NCBI GenBank assembly: GCA_910585405.1 | Contig: CAJUDO010000031.1 | Location: 1-33,756 of the forward strand | DNA from: an uncultured Peptococcaceae bacterium | Lineage (GTDB): Bacteria; Bacillota; Peptococcia; Peptococcales; Peptococcaceae | Reading direction: 5' to 3' | Length of the DNA: 33,756 nt | Part shown: piece by piece, positions 1 through 7,590 of the stretch | Layout: each line of letters starts with the position of its first letter | Numbering within the stretch: position 1 is the stretch's first letter | The notes under the pieces: generated by a model | Database searches by the model: none | The model's input: only the letters and a program-made list of their open reading frames with translations | Told to the model about the DNA's origin: nothing | Position numbers and translations under genes: made by a program

Positions 1-1
1 C

Positions 2-55
2 TCCATGCGTACTGTAAAAAAAGTAATTCAAAATGAGGATATCAATTTAATTTAA
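2..55 (+). CDS. C-terminal tail of an upstream gene (partial)
   Basis: An open frame enters from the left edge and ends at TAA (53-55), giving about 17 residues ending in QNEDINLI. The piece is too short to assign to a family. The strong terminator that follows at 84-126 agrees with a plus-strand gene ending here. It could also be noncoding. Confidence 0.3.
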   Translation, partial: SMRTVKKVIQNEDINLI

Positions 56-83
56 GTAACAGTAAAAGTATTATGAAAAAATG

Positions 84-126
84 CAGCTAATACAGTATCT
101 TGAAAAAGAATGTATTAGCTGTTTTT
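84..126 (+). terminator. Rho-independent terminator upstream of spoVA
   Basis: Perfect 11-bp stem CAGCTAATACA (84-94) / TGTATTAGCTG (111-121), 16-nt loop, followed by a run of T from 122. It closes the transcription unit entering from the left and insulates the spoVA operon. Confidence 0.85.
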
Positions 127-180
127 GTTGTTTCAGATAAAGTAATGTAGCGTTGCTGTGTGTTGACCTTCATTTTTTAC

Positions 181-209
181 GCATAGTTTTATATGGCTGT
201 GGCATACTA
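181..209 (+). promoter_or_regulatory. Putative sigma-G (forespore) promoter of spoVA
   Basis: GCATA (181-185), a 17-bp spacer and CATACTA (203-209) match the Bacillus subtilis sigma-G consensus GMATR / CATnMTA, whose usual spacer is about 18 bp. Known spoVA operons are transcribed by sigma-G in the forespore, so site and downstream genes agree. The start codon of spoVAC lies 23 bp downstream of the -10 element. Confidence 0.7.
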
Positions 210-232
210 CAGGCAAAAGGAGGCGGAATCAA

Positions 233-886
233 ATGGAACAATGTATAGAGCATGCATTACAGAACAGGGAAAAGCGGTTGAAAAAATTGCAAGAGATGGA
301 TGAAAAAACAATGGAGGATTTGCTGCAGGAACTGCGTATTGAGCATCAACATTTAATTGCTGATGAGGCGGCCGGTGCAGATAGTGTGGAGCAACGCTAT
401 TATCAGGATTTACTGGAACAGAATGAAAATCAGTCGCTGCTGATTCAGAAGAAGATTGACAGGATGTATCAGCAGCAAACAAAATTGGTGACGCCTAAAG
501 CGCCGTTGACGAAAAATGTGATTCGCGCTTTTTTTGTAGGTGGCATGATTTGTTTGTTGGGGCAGATCATTATTAATTTTGTAATGGTGCGCTACGGTTT
601 GGATTTTAAGGCAGCTTCACCATTGGCAAGTATCAGTATTGTAGTGATTACTGCCATTCTTACCGGATTTGGCATCTATGATGAGATTGGGCGTTTTGGC
701 GGAGCTGGTTCTATGGTACCCATCAGCGGTTTTGCCAATTCAGTGGTGTCAGCTGCATTGGAGTTTAAACGGGAAGGAATGATTTACGGTATCGGTGCCA
801 AAATTTTTACCATTGCCGGACCGGTTATTTTGTATGGCACAGTGGCTTCTGTGATCATCGGGTTTATTTATTATTTAATGGGGTGA
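233..886 (+). CDS. spoVAC: Stage V sporulation protein AC, with N-terminal extension
   Basis: SpoVAC is an integral inner-membrane protein of the spore. With SpoVAD and SpoVAE it forms the channel that moves Ca-dipicolinate into the forespore and out during germination. Residues from about 90 to 217 carry the family core: membrane helix AFFVGGMICLLGQ, then LTGFGIYDEIGRFGGAGSMVP and SGFANSVVSAALEFKREG, all typical of SpoVAC. At 217 residues it is about 65 longer than B. subtilis SpoVAC (150). The extra N-terminal 80 or so residues are charged, rich in Gln, Glu and Lys, and look like helical coiled coil. An AGGAGG ribosome site precedes the ATG. First gene of a three-gene operon; the next gene starts 4 nt after its stop. 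Identity is firm for the membrane part; the extension is unassigned. Confidence 0.93.
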   Translation: MEQCIEHALQNREKRLKKLQEMDEKTMEDLLQELRIEHQHLIADEAAGADSVEQRYYQDLLEQNENQSLLIQKKIDRMYQQQTKLVTPKAPLTKNVIRAFFVGGMICLLGQIIINFVMVRYGLDFKAASPLASISIVVITAILTGFGIYDEIGRFGGAGSMVPISGFANSVVSAALEFKREGMIYGIGAKIFTIAGPVILYGTVASVIIGFIYYLMG

Positions 887-890
887 GCAT

Positions 891-1913
891 ATGGGCAAGC
901 GCATGGGAAAACGCACAATTGTGTATGAAAAACCAATTGCCATTCGCTCCTGGGCCACTGTAGCGGGGCGAAAAGAAGGCAGAGGAAAGTTGGCTCAATA
1001 CTATGATTTTATTTTAGAGCATAACCAATTTGGTGAAAAATCATGGGAACGGGCAGAACAAAAAATGCAGCAATATGCCTTAGAACTGGCATTGGAAAAA
1101 GCGAATTTAACGGCGAGTCAGTTGGATTATTTTTTAGGAGGAGATTTATTAAATCAAATTATCGCAACCAGTTATACGGCGAGAGCGGCAAATATTCCTT
1201 ATTTTGGTTTGTACGGTGCATGTTCCTCTTTGGCAGAAGGGTTTATTTTGGGCAGTTGTCTTTTGGACGGCGGCTTTGGACAGCGAACGGCAGTGTGCAC
1301 TTCCAGTCATCATGATGCAGCAGAACGGCAGCTGCGCTATCCCACAGAGATGGGCGTGCAGCGCACTCTGACAGCACAGTGGACGGTGACCGGCAGCGGC
1401 GCCTATATTCTGGAGCAGGGACAGGGTGCTTGGCAAGTCACAAAGGCAGTTCCGGGAAAAATCGTGGACAGAGGAATCAGCAATAGCTCCGATATGGGTT
1501 CGGCTATGGCCGCGGCGGCAGTGGATACCATTGCAAGTTTTTTACAGGATACCGGAGGGTTAAATGATTTGGATTATATTGTAACTGGGGACCTGGGCAA
1601 GATTGGCTACGAAATTTGCAAAAAACAGCTGCAGGAACGGGGATATGATGTGGCAGGGCGCTATTTTGACTGCGGGATGCAAATTTATCATGAAGAGGAC
1701 CAGGATGTACACGCCGGCGGTAGTGGCTGCGGCTGTTCAGCAGTGGTGTTGGGCACAAAATATTTGCCGTTACTGAAAAAACAAGGCAGAGGAAAGTTGT
1801 TGTTAGTTGGCACTGGTGCTTTGTTGAGTCCATTGACAGTGCAGCAGGGAGAAACCATTCCTGGAATTGCACATGGGATATTGGTTGAGTATAAAGGAGA
1901 GGGTGTATTATGA
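891..1913 (+). CDS. spoVAD: Stage V sporulation protein AD
   Basis: SpoVAD is a soluble, thiolase-fold protein that binds dipicolinic acid at the outer face of the spore inner membrane. The 340-residue length matches the family (338 in B. subtilis). Recognisable blocks are the thiolase-like GLYGACSSLAEGFILGSCLL around residues 107-127, TSSHHDAAERQLRYPTE near 137-153, and the C-terminal HAGGSGCGCSA segment near 275. It starts at ATG 891 behind GGGGTGAG; a second in-frame ATG lies at 903. It is followed by a 4-bp ATGA overlap with spoVAEb, which implies translational coupling. Confidence 0.95.
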   Translation: MGKRMGKRTIVYEKPIAIRSWATVAGRKEGRGKLAQYYDFILEHNQFGEKSWERAEQKMQQYALELALEKANLTASQLDYFLGGDLLNQIIATSYTARAANIPYFGLYGACSSLAEGFILGSCLLDGGFGQRTAVCTSSHHDAAERQLRYPTEMGVQRTLTAQWTVTGSGAYILEQGQGAWQVTKAVPGKIVDRGISNSSDMGSAMAAAAVDTIASFLQDTGGLNDLDYIVTGDLGKIGYEICKKQLQERGYDVAGRYFDCGMQIYHEEDQDVHAGGSGCGCSAVVLGTKYLPLLKKQGRGKLLLVGTGALLSPLTVQQGETIPGIAHGILVEYKGEGVL

Positions 1914-2272
1914 CACAGGGGTTATTGACGGCATTTGTCGTAGGTGGTTTGATTTGTGTATTGGCACAGTTGATTATTGAGTTGACCCCCTATTCTATTA
2001 CACCGGCACATATTCTAGTAGGTTATGTGGTAGGAGGCGCAGTACTCAGTGGATTGGGTTGGTACCAACCGTTGGTAGATTTTGCCGGGGCCGGAGCGAC
2101 TGTGCCATTGTCAGGCTTTGGACATATGTTGGTGCAGGGTGTAGTGGAAGCGGTGGGCGAAGAAGGCCTAAAAGGTGTGTTTACCGGAGGGCTCACAGCA
2201 TCAGCCTTTGGAATTACAGTAGCGTTACTTATGGGGTTTATGGTGGCATTAGTATTTAATCCCAAAGGATAA
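1910..2272 (+). CDS. spoVAE: Stage V sporulation protein AE (AEb type)
   Basis: Small integral membrane component of the SpoVA dipicolinate channel. At 120 residues it has the usual SpoVAEb length. It shares with SpoVAC the FVVGGLICVLAQLI first helix and the GAGATVPLSGFGHMLVQG motif, showing the known homology between AC and AE. Last gene of the operon; it overlaps spoVAD by 4 bp and ends 45 bp before a strong terminator. SpoVAA, AB and AF are not present, as in many clostridia, which keep the AC-AD-AE core. Confidence 0.93.
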   Translation: MTQGLLTAFVVGGLICVLAQLIIELTPYSITPAHILVGYVVGGAVLSGLGWYQPLVDFAGAGATVPLSGFGHMLVQGVVEAVGEEGLKGVFTGGLTASAFGITVALLMGFMVALVFNPKG

Positions 2273-2316
2273 AAAGAGTGATGTTCCTGTACAAGTTAAA
2301 TTATTTTGATATGAAA

Positions 2317-2365
2317 ATATAGAGAGTAAAGGTCAACAGCAAAAACCGACCTTTACTCTCTATAT
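2317..2365. terminator. Bidirectional terminator between spoVA and Crp/Fnr gene
   Basis: Perfect 18-bp stem: ATATAGAGAGTAAAGGTC (2317-2334) pairs with GACCTTTACTCTCTATAT (2348-2365) across a 13-nt loop. A/T-rich sequence flanks both sides. It can serve the plus-strand spoVA operon and the minus-strand regulator ending at 2384. Confidence 0.85.
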
Positions 2366-2383
2366 ATTTATATAAAATAATTG

Positions 2384-3049
2384 TCATGTTTGCTGTTGGA
2401 TATCAATTTTTATTTCGAATATATTTTTGTTATATGCAATCAGACCTTCATTTTTCATTTTTCCCAGTTCTTTTGATAGAGCACTGCGGTCCAAATTCAG
2501 ATAATCTGCCAGCTGCTGGCGGTCAAAGGGGATTACAAATTTATTATTTCCCTGTGTAGAAATCTGCTGTGAAAAGTAAGACAATAGACGTCCTCGGATG
2601 GTTTTAGGCGATGTGTGCAGGCTGCGTCGGGAAAGCTGCAGATTTTTTTCTGCACTGATCATGACCAGATTTTGAATCAATCTGTTCTGACTGTTAGAGA
2701 GAGAACAAGGTGCAAAAAGTCGCGGAACACTTATAAATAAAATATCGCAGTCTGTATTCGCCATTGCATCTACCATCATCGGTTCCTTGGGGATACAGGC
2801 ATAGGATTCGGCAAATACATCGCCAGCAGGGATGATGCCTAGGATGCTTTTATTCCCCCAGAGATCTGTATGCTCAATCCGGACATTTCCGGAAAGAACA
2901 AGGCCGATATCAGTCACAATGCTTCCTGCAGTGAGAATCGTGTCTCCTTTTTTATAGTTGCTTGTTCGAAAATCCAGCTGTTTGGCCAAATTGAAAACAT
3001 CTTCTTCTGAACATCCCTGAAAAAGAGCTGTTTTGGCGATAAAATGCAA
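2384..3049 (-). CDS. Crp/Fnr-family transcription regulator (HcpR-like?)
   Basis: Predicted homodimeric DNA-binding activator of about 221 residues. The N-terminal cyclic-nucleotide-binding-like beta-roll covers roughly residues 10-120 (KKGDTILTAGS, then VLSGNVRIEH and GDVFAESYA). The C-terminal Crp-type winged helix carries PFDRQQLADYLNLDRSALSKE and ends near KNEGLI. I chose TTG 3049 as start because GTGAGG sits upstream and the product begins (M)HFIAKTALFQG, the normal family N-terminus. The ATG at 3121 would add 24 unlikely residues and place the operator inside the gene. No N-terminal FNR cysteine cluster is seen. The divergent ferredoxin neighbour recalls HcpR-type regulators of nitrosative-stress genes, but no hcp gene is in the window; that name is inference. 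Confidence 0.85.
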   Translation of the reverse strand: MHFIAKTALFQGCSEEDVFNLAKQLDFRTSNYKKGDTILTAGSIVTDIGLVLSGNVRIEHTDLWGNKSILGIIPAGDVFAESYACIPKEPMMVDAMANTDCDILFISVPRLFAPCSLSNSQNRLIQNLVMISAEKNLQLSRRSLHTSPKTIRGRLLSYFSQQISTQGNNKFVIPFDRQQLADYLNLDRSALSKELGKMKNEGLIAYNKNIFEIKIDIQQQT

Positions 3050-3070
3050 AATAATAAAAACCTCACTTTC

Positions 3071-3084
3071 GTGGTTATAACCAC
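3071..3084. promoter_or_regulatory. Perfect palindrome GTGGT-TATA-ACCAC, Crp/Fnr-type operator
   Basis: GTGGTTATAACCAC is a perfect 14-bp dyad with the 5-N4-5 geometry of FNR boxes (TTGAT-N4-ATCAA). Its centre (3077.5) lies about 41.5 bp before the transcription start predicted from the TATAAT at 3107, the classic class II activator position. It also lies just upstream of the regulator gene on the other strand, so it could control both directions. Confidence 0.7.
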
Positions 3085-3106
3085 ATACTTTAAAAAAATA
3101 GTATAG

Positions 3107-3112
3107 TATAAT
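3107..3112 (+). promoter_or_regulatory. -10 element of the ferredoxin-cupin operon
   Basis: A consensus TATAAT with a poor -35 (CATACT at 3084-3089, 17-bp spacer). A good -10 with a weak -35 and a dyad at -41.5 is the pattern of an activator-dependent promoter. Confidence 0.6.
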
Positions 3113-3182
3113 CAGCAACATAAAGTCAAGAAAGAGACATTTTGAAAATGGATAGAGTTCGAACTATATAGGAGGAATGAAG

Positions 3183-3899
3183 ATGATTAGAAAGATTATA
3201 AGAATTGATGAAAACAAGTGCAATGGCTGTGGGGCATGCGCTGTGGCATGCCATGAAGGAGCGATTGAAATCATTGAAGGGAAAGCAGTGCTTACCCGTG
3301 AGGATTATTGCGACGGTCTGGGCGACTGTCTGCCAAAATGTCCGGTTGATGCGATCAGCTTTGAGGAGAGGGAAGCGCCTGCCTACGACGAGGCTGCTGT
3401 GATTGCCGCCAAACAAAAGAAAGCGGCGGAACAGGAAAAGAAGGTCCCTCATACGGGATGCCCGGGTATACAGGTGCACCAAATGACGCATCCCAAAAAG
3501 AAAGAGATGCCTGCCCATACACTGGCAGGAGTTTCACAGCTGGGTCAGTGGCCCTGCCAAATGAAACTGGTTCCTGTAAACGCCCCTTATTTTGATGGTG
3601 CCAAATTGCTCATTGCAGCGGATTGTACGGCATATGCCTATGCAAACATTCATGAAGATTTTATGAAGGGAAAAGTCACCTTGATTGGCTGCCCCAAATG
3701 TGATGGGGTTGATTATAGTGAAAAACTGACAGAAATAATAGGAAATCACGACATCAAAAGCGTTACAATCTTACGGATGGAGGTGCCATGCTGTGGTGGG
3801 CTTGAGACGGCTGTCAAAAAGGCTTTACAGGAGAGTGGAAAATTCATTCCGTGGCAGAGGATAACAATATCCATTGACGGAACTATTCTGGAAGATTAG
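3183..3899 (+). CDS. Ferredoxin-like 4Fe-4S protein with C-terminal cysteine-rich domain
   Basis: Cytoplasmic electron carrier of 238 residues. The N-terminal domain (residues about 1-60) has a full cluster motif CNGCGACAVACHEG. The second motif, CDGLGDCLPKCP, has Leu where the second Cys is expected, so only three of its four Cys remain. The rest of the protein adds more cysteines: TGCPG, WPCQ, ADC, GCPKC and PCCGG, the last two looking like further metal ligands. ATG 3183 is preferred over 3177 because GGAGG (3171-3175) is then 7 nt away. It is cotranscribed with the cupin 15 bp downstream. This two-part architecture is, as I recall, common in anaerobic Firmicutes near Crp/Fnr and hybrid-cluster protein genes. 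Its redox partner is not known from the sequence. Confidence 0.8.
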   Translation: MIRKIIRIDENKCNGCGACAVACHEGAIEIIEGKAVLTREDYCDGLGDCLPKCPVDAISFEEREAPAYDEAAVIAAKQKKAAEQEKKVPHTGCPGIQVHQMTHPKKKEMPAHTLAGVSQLGQWPCQMKLVPVNAPYFDGAKLLIAADCTAYAYANIHEDFMKGKVTLIGCPKCDGVDYSEKLTEIIGNHDIKSVTILRMEVPCCGGLETAVKKALQESGKFIPWQRITISIDGTILED

Positions 3900-3914
3900 A
3901 AAAGGAGATATGTT

Positions 3915-4238
3915 ATGTACAAAAATATTGAGAAACAGATGAAATTACAATTGAAAGAGCAGGTTGCTTATCAGCCTGGTCAGGTAGTCAGTAAAACTCT
4001 TGTGCAAAATGATAAGGTCAGTATGACTCTCTTTTCCTTCGACAAGGGAGAAGAAATCTCCACCCATGCTGCAGGCGGAGACGCGATGGTAACTGTTTTG
4101 GAAGGAACAGGGCGCTTCACCGTTGGCGACGAGATTTTCCTGTTGAATGAAGGCGAAACGCTGATCATGCCGAAGGATATTCCCCACGCGGTCTATGGTG
4201 AAGAACAATTTAAAATGCAGCTTATCGTTTCATTTTGA
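3915..4238 (+). CDS. Small cupin-domain protein
   Basis: Single-domain cupin of 107 residues. Cupin motif 1 is seen as THAAGGDAMVTVLEGTGRFTVG (residues about 51-72), and motif 2 as EGETLIMPKDIPHAV (about 83-97). Motif 1 has one His (STHAAGGD) and motif 2 has one (PHAV), so a metal site is possible. Substrate is unknown; such small cupins are often sensors or detoxifying enzymes. An AAGGAG ribosome site precedes the ATG. It is the second gene of the unit with the ferredoxin-like protein, which places it under the same Crp/Fnr-type control. Confidence 0.8.
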   Translation: MYKNIEKQMKLQLKEQVAYQPGQVVSKTLVQNDKVSMTLFSFDKGEEISTHAAGGDAMVTVLEGTGRFTVGDEIFLLNEGETLIMPKDIPHAVYGEEQFKMQLIVSF

Positions 4239-4303
4239 TGCTGTGATGAAAACAATTGTACAGGATACCTTATCTGTTTTTTGCAAATCGTATGATTAGA
4301 AAG

Positions 4304-4360
4304 AAAAAGCCATTGCCGTACCGGTTATCATCAACTGGTACGGCGATGGCTTTTTTCTTT
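4304..4360. terminator. Strong bidirectional terminator between convergent genes
   Basis: Long stem AAGCCATTGCCGTACC / GGTACGGCGATGGCTT with one mismatch around a 14-nt loop. It is flanked by an A-run on the left and a T-run on the right, so it can end both the plus-strand cupin operon and the minus-strand kinase operon. Confidence 0.9.
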
Positions 4361-4369
4361 ATGTTGAAA

Positions 4370-5725
4370 TCATTCGCATGGCAACTGGATTCCTACCAGG
4401 CAGCCGCCCTGACTCAAATTGGAGAAATGAATCACACCATTATGGGCAAGAATAATCTGCTGTACAATCGTTAATCCGAGACCGTGGTCATGGTGCTGTT
4501 GCGGTTTTGCTGCCACACGCAGACTGCGCAGTACTTTAATGGGGAAGCCCTGTCCGTCATCCTGTATTGTAATCTGATATTGTCCATCGGTAATACGGGC
4601 ATCAATCTCAATGGAACAACCATTGGGATTGTGACGAATGCTGTTGCCGATGAGATTTTCCAATACACGTTGTAAAAGCTGTTCGTCCGCAAGAATTTGT
4701 GTAGCTTCTGCCTCACTGCTGATGTCAACCTGGATGGGATAGTCATTGCCGGGATGTTGGTTCAAATAAGACACGGCAGTTTTGCGAATGAGCACTGCCG
4801 GAGAACAGTGCATCAGAGAAAGAGGATATGCACCGTATTCCAGTTTGGATGCCAAATTGAGATTTTCAATCAATTCTTTAATGCGTTCGCTTTGCAGGCG
4901 AATCATTGCTGCTTGCTGGTGCTGCTCCTGGGACAAGGTATCGTCGTCCTCCAATTGACTGGCATAGCCCATAACAATGGAAAGCGGTGTGCGGATATCA
5001 TGAGATACACCGGAAATCCAATGGGTACGGGTTTCATCTCTCTGCTGCAATTTTTTTTGTTGATGTAAAAGCATGGAGGACGTATTATTCAATTTACGGT
5101 TGAGATCGCCGGCGATTCCCTTTTCCGGCAGATGGACCGGCTGGCGGATAGAAAGCGCTGTGATTCCCACAGACAGCGGCTTCAGCTTACTGTAAAGCCA
5201 AAAACCAAAGCAGAGTGCCAACAGTAATGCCAGCAGAGCGTTTAGCAAAAAGAAATTGCGAAAAAAGGCCGGCATTTGCTCCATAGATTGCTTCGGTGCA
5301 ATCATGGAATATTTCCAATAGCTGCCCTGAGGATTGCCCAACACTAAAAGACCGTCAGAGCGTGTCCACACTGTGACAGGATATCCATCCAGATACCAAC
5401 GGGAAAAAGCGGCCACATCATTTAAGCTATAACTGTGCTGCAATGTTTGTGGCAGCTGCCAGCTCCAAATAATTTCCCCTGAATCATCCAAAAGCATGGC
5501 CCAACTGAATTGTTCTTCCAGATATGTCATGCCGTCGGGCGTAAGGACGTACTGCTGTCCTTCCAGATACAGATTGTTGGAGATGGTTCGATAATGGGTG
5601 GGATAATATTGCGGATGCTCGTTGAGCCAATACAGCGCAAAAAACACGTTAAAAAATAATAACAAAAAGGCCACGAGAGAGGTCATCAAAACCGAGCGGC
5701 TGATAATTTTATACAGGCTGTTCAT
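4370..5725 (-). CDS. Membrane sensor histidine kinase
   Basis: Two-component sensor of 451 residues. Helix 1 lies at about 13-34, an extracytoplasmic sensor region at about 35-155, and helix 2 at about 157-178. The HisKA domain carries the phospho-acceptor His242 in GVSHDIRTPLS. The ATPase domain shows the N box NLIGNSIRHN, the G1 box DDGQGFP and the G2 box HGLGLTIV. The extracellular part has no motif I can name. The gene starts at ATG 5725 and overlaps the response regulator stop by 4 bp (ATGA), so the two are one operon. Neighbours do not reveal the signal; family-wide, OmpR-type pairs of this kind often respond to envelope stress or antimicrobial peptides. Confidence 0.9.
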   Translation of the reverse strand: MNSLYKIISRSVLMTSLVAFLLLFFNVFFALYWLNEHPQYYPTHYRTISNNLYLEGQQYVLTPDGMTYLEEQFSWAMLLDDSGEIIWSWQLPQTLQHSYSLNDVAAFSRWYLDGYPVTVWTRSDGLLVLGNPQGSYWKYSMIAPKQSMEQMPAFFRNFFLLNALLALLLALCFGFWLYSKLKPLSVGITALSIRQPVHLPEKGIAGDLNRKLNNTSSMLLHQQKKLQQRDETRTHWISGVSHDIRTPLSIVMGYASQLEDDDTLSQEQHQQAAMIRLQSERIKELIENLNLASKLEYGAYPLSLMHCSPAVLIRKTAVSYLNQHPGNDYPIQVDISSEAEATQILADEQLLQRVLENLIGNSIRHNPNGCSIEIDARITDGQYQITIQDDGQGFPIKVLRSLRVAAKPQQHHDHGLGLTIVQQIILAHNGVIHFSNLSQGGCLVGIQLPCE

Positions 5726-6444
5726 GGAGACTCCTTTCGCACCAGTTTGTAGCCCAGACCACGCACAGTGAGCAGATATCGGGGATGGGACGGGTCTGGT
5801 TCGATTTTTTCCCGCAAGCGGCGAATGTGTACCATTAAGGTATTTTCATAGCCGTAGGCATCATCATGCCATACTGCCTGACAAAGACTGTCGATTGTGA
5901 CAATGTTGCCGCGATTTTCCCACAACTTTTTCAGCAAAGCAAATTCTTTTGCGGTCAGTGTTTGCTGACCGTGAGAGGTGGATACCGTACCGCTGCCCCA
6001 ATGAATGGTGGTATCGCCGAGCTTTCCTACATCCGAGTCTGCCTGCTGCGGTTCGGGGGAGCGGTACGTACGGCGCAACACAGCAGTCAACCGCAATACG
6101 AGCTCTTTAGGCAAAAAAGGTTTTGTAATATAATCATCAGCTCCCAAGCCCAGTCCTTGCAGCCGGTCGGCATCCTGATCCTTTGCAGAGAGAAATAACA
6201 CAGGAATATCTTTGACGCTGCGCAATTCCTGTAAAAGAGAGAAGCCGTCCCCATCGGGCAACATAATATCCAGGACGGCAGCATCCGGGCATTGGCGGCT
6301 GAAAACCTGTCGAGCTTCCTGGCAGCTGGAAGCCGTCACGATATTCTGGAAGCCTGCCTGTATGAGAATATTGTGTATCATTTGCAGCAATTCTTTGTTG
6401 TCGTCAACCAATAAAATTGTCAGTTTATATAATTCATGTTCCAT
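5722..6444 (-). CDS. OmpR-family response regulator
   Basis: DNA-binding partner of the kinase downstream; 240 residues. The receiver domain has the acidic pair DD near residue 14, phospho-acceptor Asp59 in AVLDIMLPDGDG, the conserved Ser/Lys region FLSAKD and ITKPF. The C-terminal winged helix contains LTAKEFALLKKLWENRG, VWHDDAYGYENTLMVHIRRL and RGLGYKL, typical of OmpR/PhoB. ATG 6444 is chosen because AGGTGA sits 7 nt upstream. A longer reading frame back to 6678 would cross the promoter and add an unrelated hydrophobic leader. Confidence 0.93.
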   Translation of the reverse strand: MEHELYKLTILLVDDNKELLQMIHNILIQAGFQNIVTASSCQEARQVFSRQCPDAAVLDIMLPDGDGFSLLQELRSVKDIPVLFLSAKDQDADRLQGLGLGADDYITKPFLPKELVLRLTAVLRRTYRSPEPQQADSDVGKLGDTTIHWGSGTVSTSHGQQTLTAKEFALLKKLWENRGNIVTIDSLCQAVWHDDAYGYENTLMVHIRRLREKIEPDPSHPRYLLTVRGLGYKLVRKESP

Positions 6445-6463
6445 ATGCGCATCACCTATCAGT

Positions 6464-6469
6464 ATTATA
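6464..6469 (-). promoter_or_regulatory. -10 element of the two-component operon
   Basis: On the minus strand a TATAAT lies about 20 bp upstream of the response regulator start. The matching -35 region (CTGCAT at 17-bp spacing) is weak, so the promoter may be activated, possibly by the regulator itself. Confidence 0.45.
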
Positions 6470-6576
6470 GCGTATTTTGGGCATAGATGCAGTATTTGCG
6501 GTGAAAAATTAAGGAAAATGTAAGGGAGAAAGTATGGAGCGAAAATGCCAAAATCCGATCGTTTTGATACGATGTA

Positions 6577-6605
6577 TTGTTTTTTCTCTGAAAAGGATAT
6601 ATACT
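6577..6605 (+). promoter_or_regulatory. Sigma-A-type promoter of the lipoprotein gene
   Basis: TTGTTT (6577-6582), a 17-bp spacer and TATACT (6600-6605), 43 bp before the chosen start. The promoter diverges from the two-component operon, so the kinase pair could control it. Confidence 0.5.
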
Positions 6606-6648
6606 GAAAAAACAAGAAAAATCGAAGTTGAATTGGGGGTATAAACAA

Positions 6649-7374
6649 ATGAAAATCGGAAAAATAAAGAAAGCACATATAGCGATGGCGATTGTTTTAT
6701 CAGCGATATTCTTATTTGCGGGTTGTGGGAATGATACAACAAGAGAAGGAAAGATAGAGTCCAATGACCCAAAAGTACCATCTGGTGAAACGGATATTTA
6801 TGATTATGTTTTATCCCAATACAATGATATGGTTCAAAATGATTTTTACACGAATCTTCGAGGTTCGGATATCTGGGACAGCAGTTTTGGAAAAGATATT
6901 GGTCTTGAAATTCGCACACATAAGCAGGATGTTTATTACACATTTTATGATATAGATGGAAACGGGACAAAGGAGCTTATTATTGCGGGAGGAGAAAACG
7001 CTGTATCAAATCCTACATTTTCTCCATGGAATTATGACTTATATGGTTGTGATGGAACGAATGTGGTCCATATTTTCCGGGAAATGGAATTTGGTTATAG
7101 AACGAATTTTTCACTCTATGAAAATGGAGTGATTGGCGTATTTTACAGTAGTAGTGCCGCCGAATCCGGCGTTGACTTTTATAAAATAGGTGATGATGGA
7201 TTTACTCCAGAACGAGTTGATTCTTTTGCTACAGTTGGTCATTTGGAAGGAGATAAACCTGTATTTACCTATACTAAAAATGAAAAAGAAATTACAGAAA
7301 GTGAGTACAATGCCAATATTCAAAACTATGAGGTTGCGCTGACAACAAAACTGAATTGGATACAAATTCAATAA
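6649..7374 (+). CDS. Putative lipoprotein of unknown function
   Basis: Secreted, lipid-anchored protein of 241 residues. A charged start (MKIGKIKKAH) precedes a hydrophobic stretch ending in the lipobox FAGC, with Cys26 as lipidation site. The mature part includes DIDGNGTKELIIAGG, an EF-hand/FG-GAP-like calcium loop pattern (DxDGNGxxE), followed by aromatic-rich sequence. I do not recognise a named family. Start at ATG 6649, 8 nt after GGGGG. It lies divergent from the response regulator and is more A/T-rich than the kinase genes, which hints at a separate origin. It could act as a surface sensor or binding protein, but nothing proves this. Confidence 0.75.
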   Translation: MKIGKIKKAHIAMAIVLSAIFLFAGCGNDTTREGKIESNDPKVPSGETDIYDYVLSQYNDMVQNDFYTNLRGSDIWDSSFGKDIGLEIRTHKQDVYYTFYDIDGNGTKELIIAGGENAVSNPTFSPWNYDLYGCDGTNVVHIFREMEFGYRTNFSLYENGVIGVFYSSSAAESGVDFYKIGDDGFTPERVDSFATVGHLEGDKPVFTYTKNEKEITESEYNANIQNYEVALTTKLNWIQIQ

Positions 7375-7479
7375 AAAATATCTTAAGAGGTAGCGGAAGG
7401 CCTGGAAAAATCGCTGGTCATAAAATATTGTCATTACAAAAAAATGAATAACCACTACTATGTAGAGTGGCATATTAAG

Positions 7480-7510
7480 ACAGGAGATCAAAAAAGGGTT
7501 TCCTGTTTTT
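7480..7510 (+). terminator. Hairpin terminator after the lipoprotein gene
   Basis: Stem ACAGGA (7480-7485) / TCCTGT (7501-7506) followed by TTTTTATTT. The six-bp stem has a 15-nt loop, so it is modest in strength. Confidence 0.55.
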
Positions 7511-7590
7511 TATTTGAGAAGAAGAAAAGAATATGGGTCTTTGTCAGTAAAGACAGAGAGGTATGGTATTTATATATTGCAAACGACCGA

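Noticed and set aside
4256..4474. Short plus-strand reading frame after the cupin
   Set aside because: It crosses the strong terminator and runs antisense into the kinase gene.
7452..7470. Inverted repeat CCACTACTATGTAGAGTGG, containing the half-site CCACTAC seen in the dyad at 15661
   Set aside because: Half-sites are arranged the other way round and with a different spacing, and no promoter lies nearby; probably coincidence.
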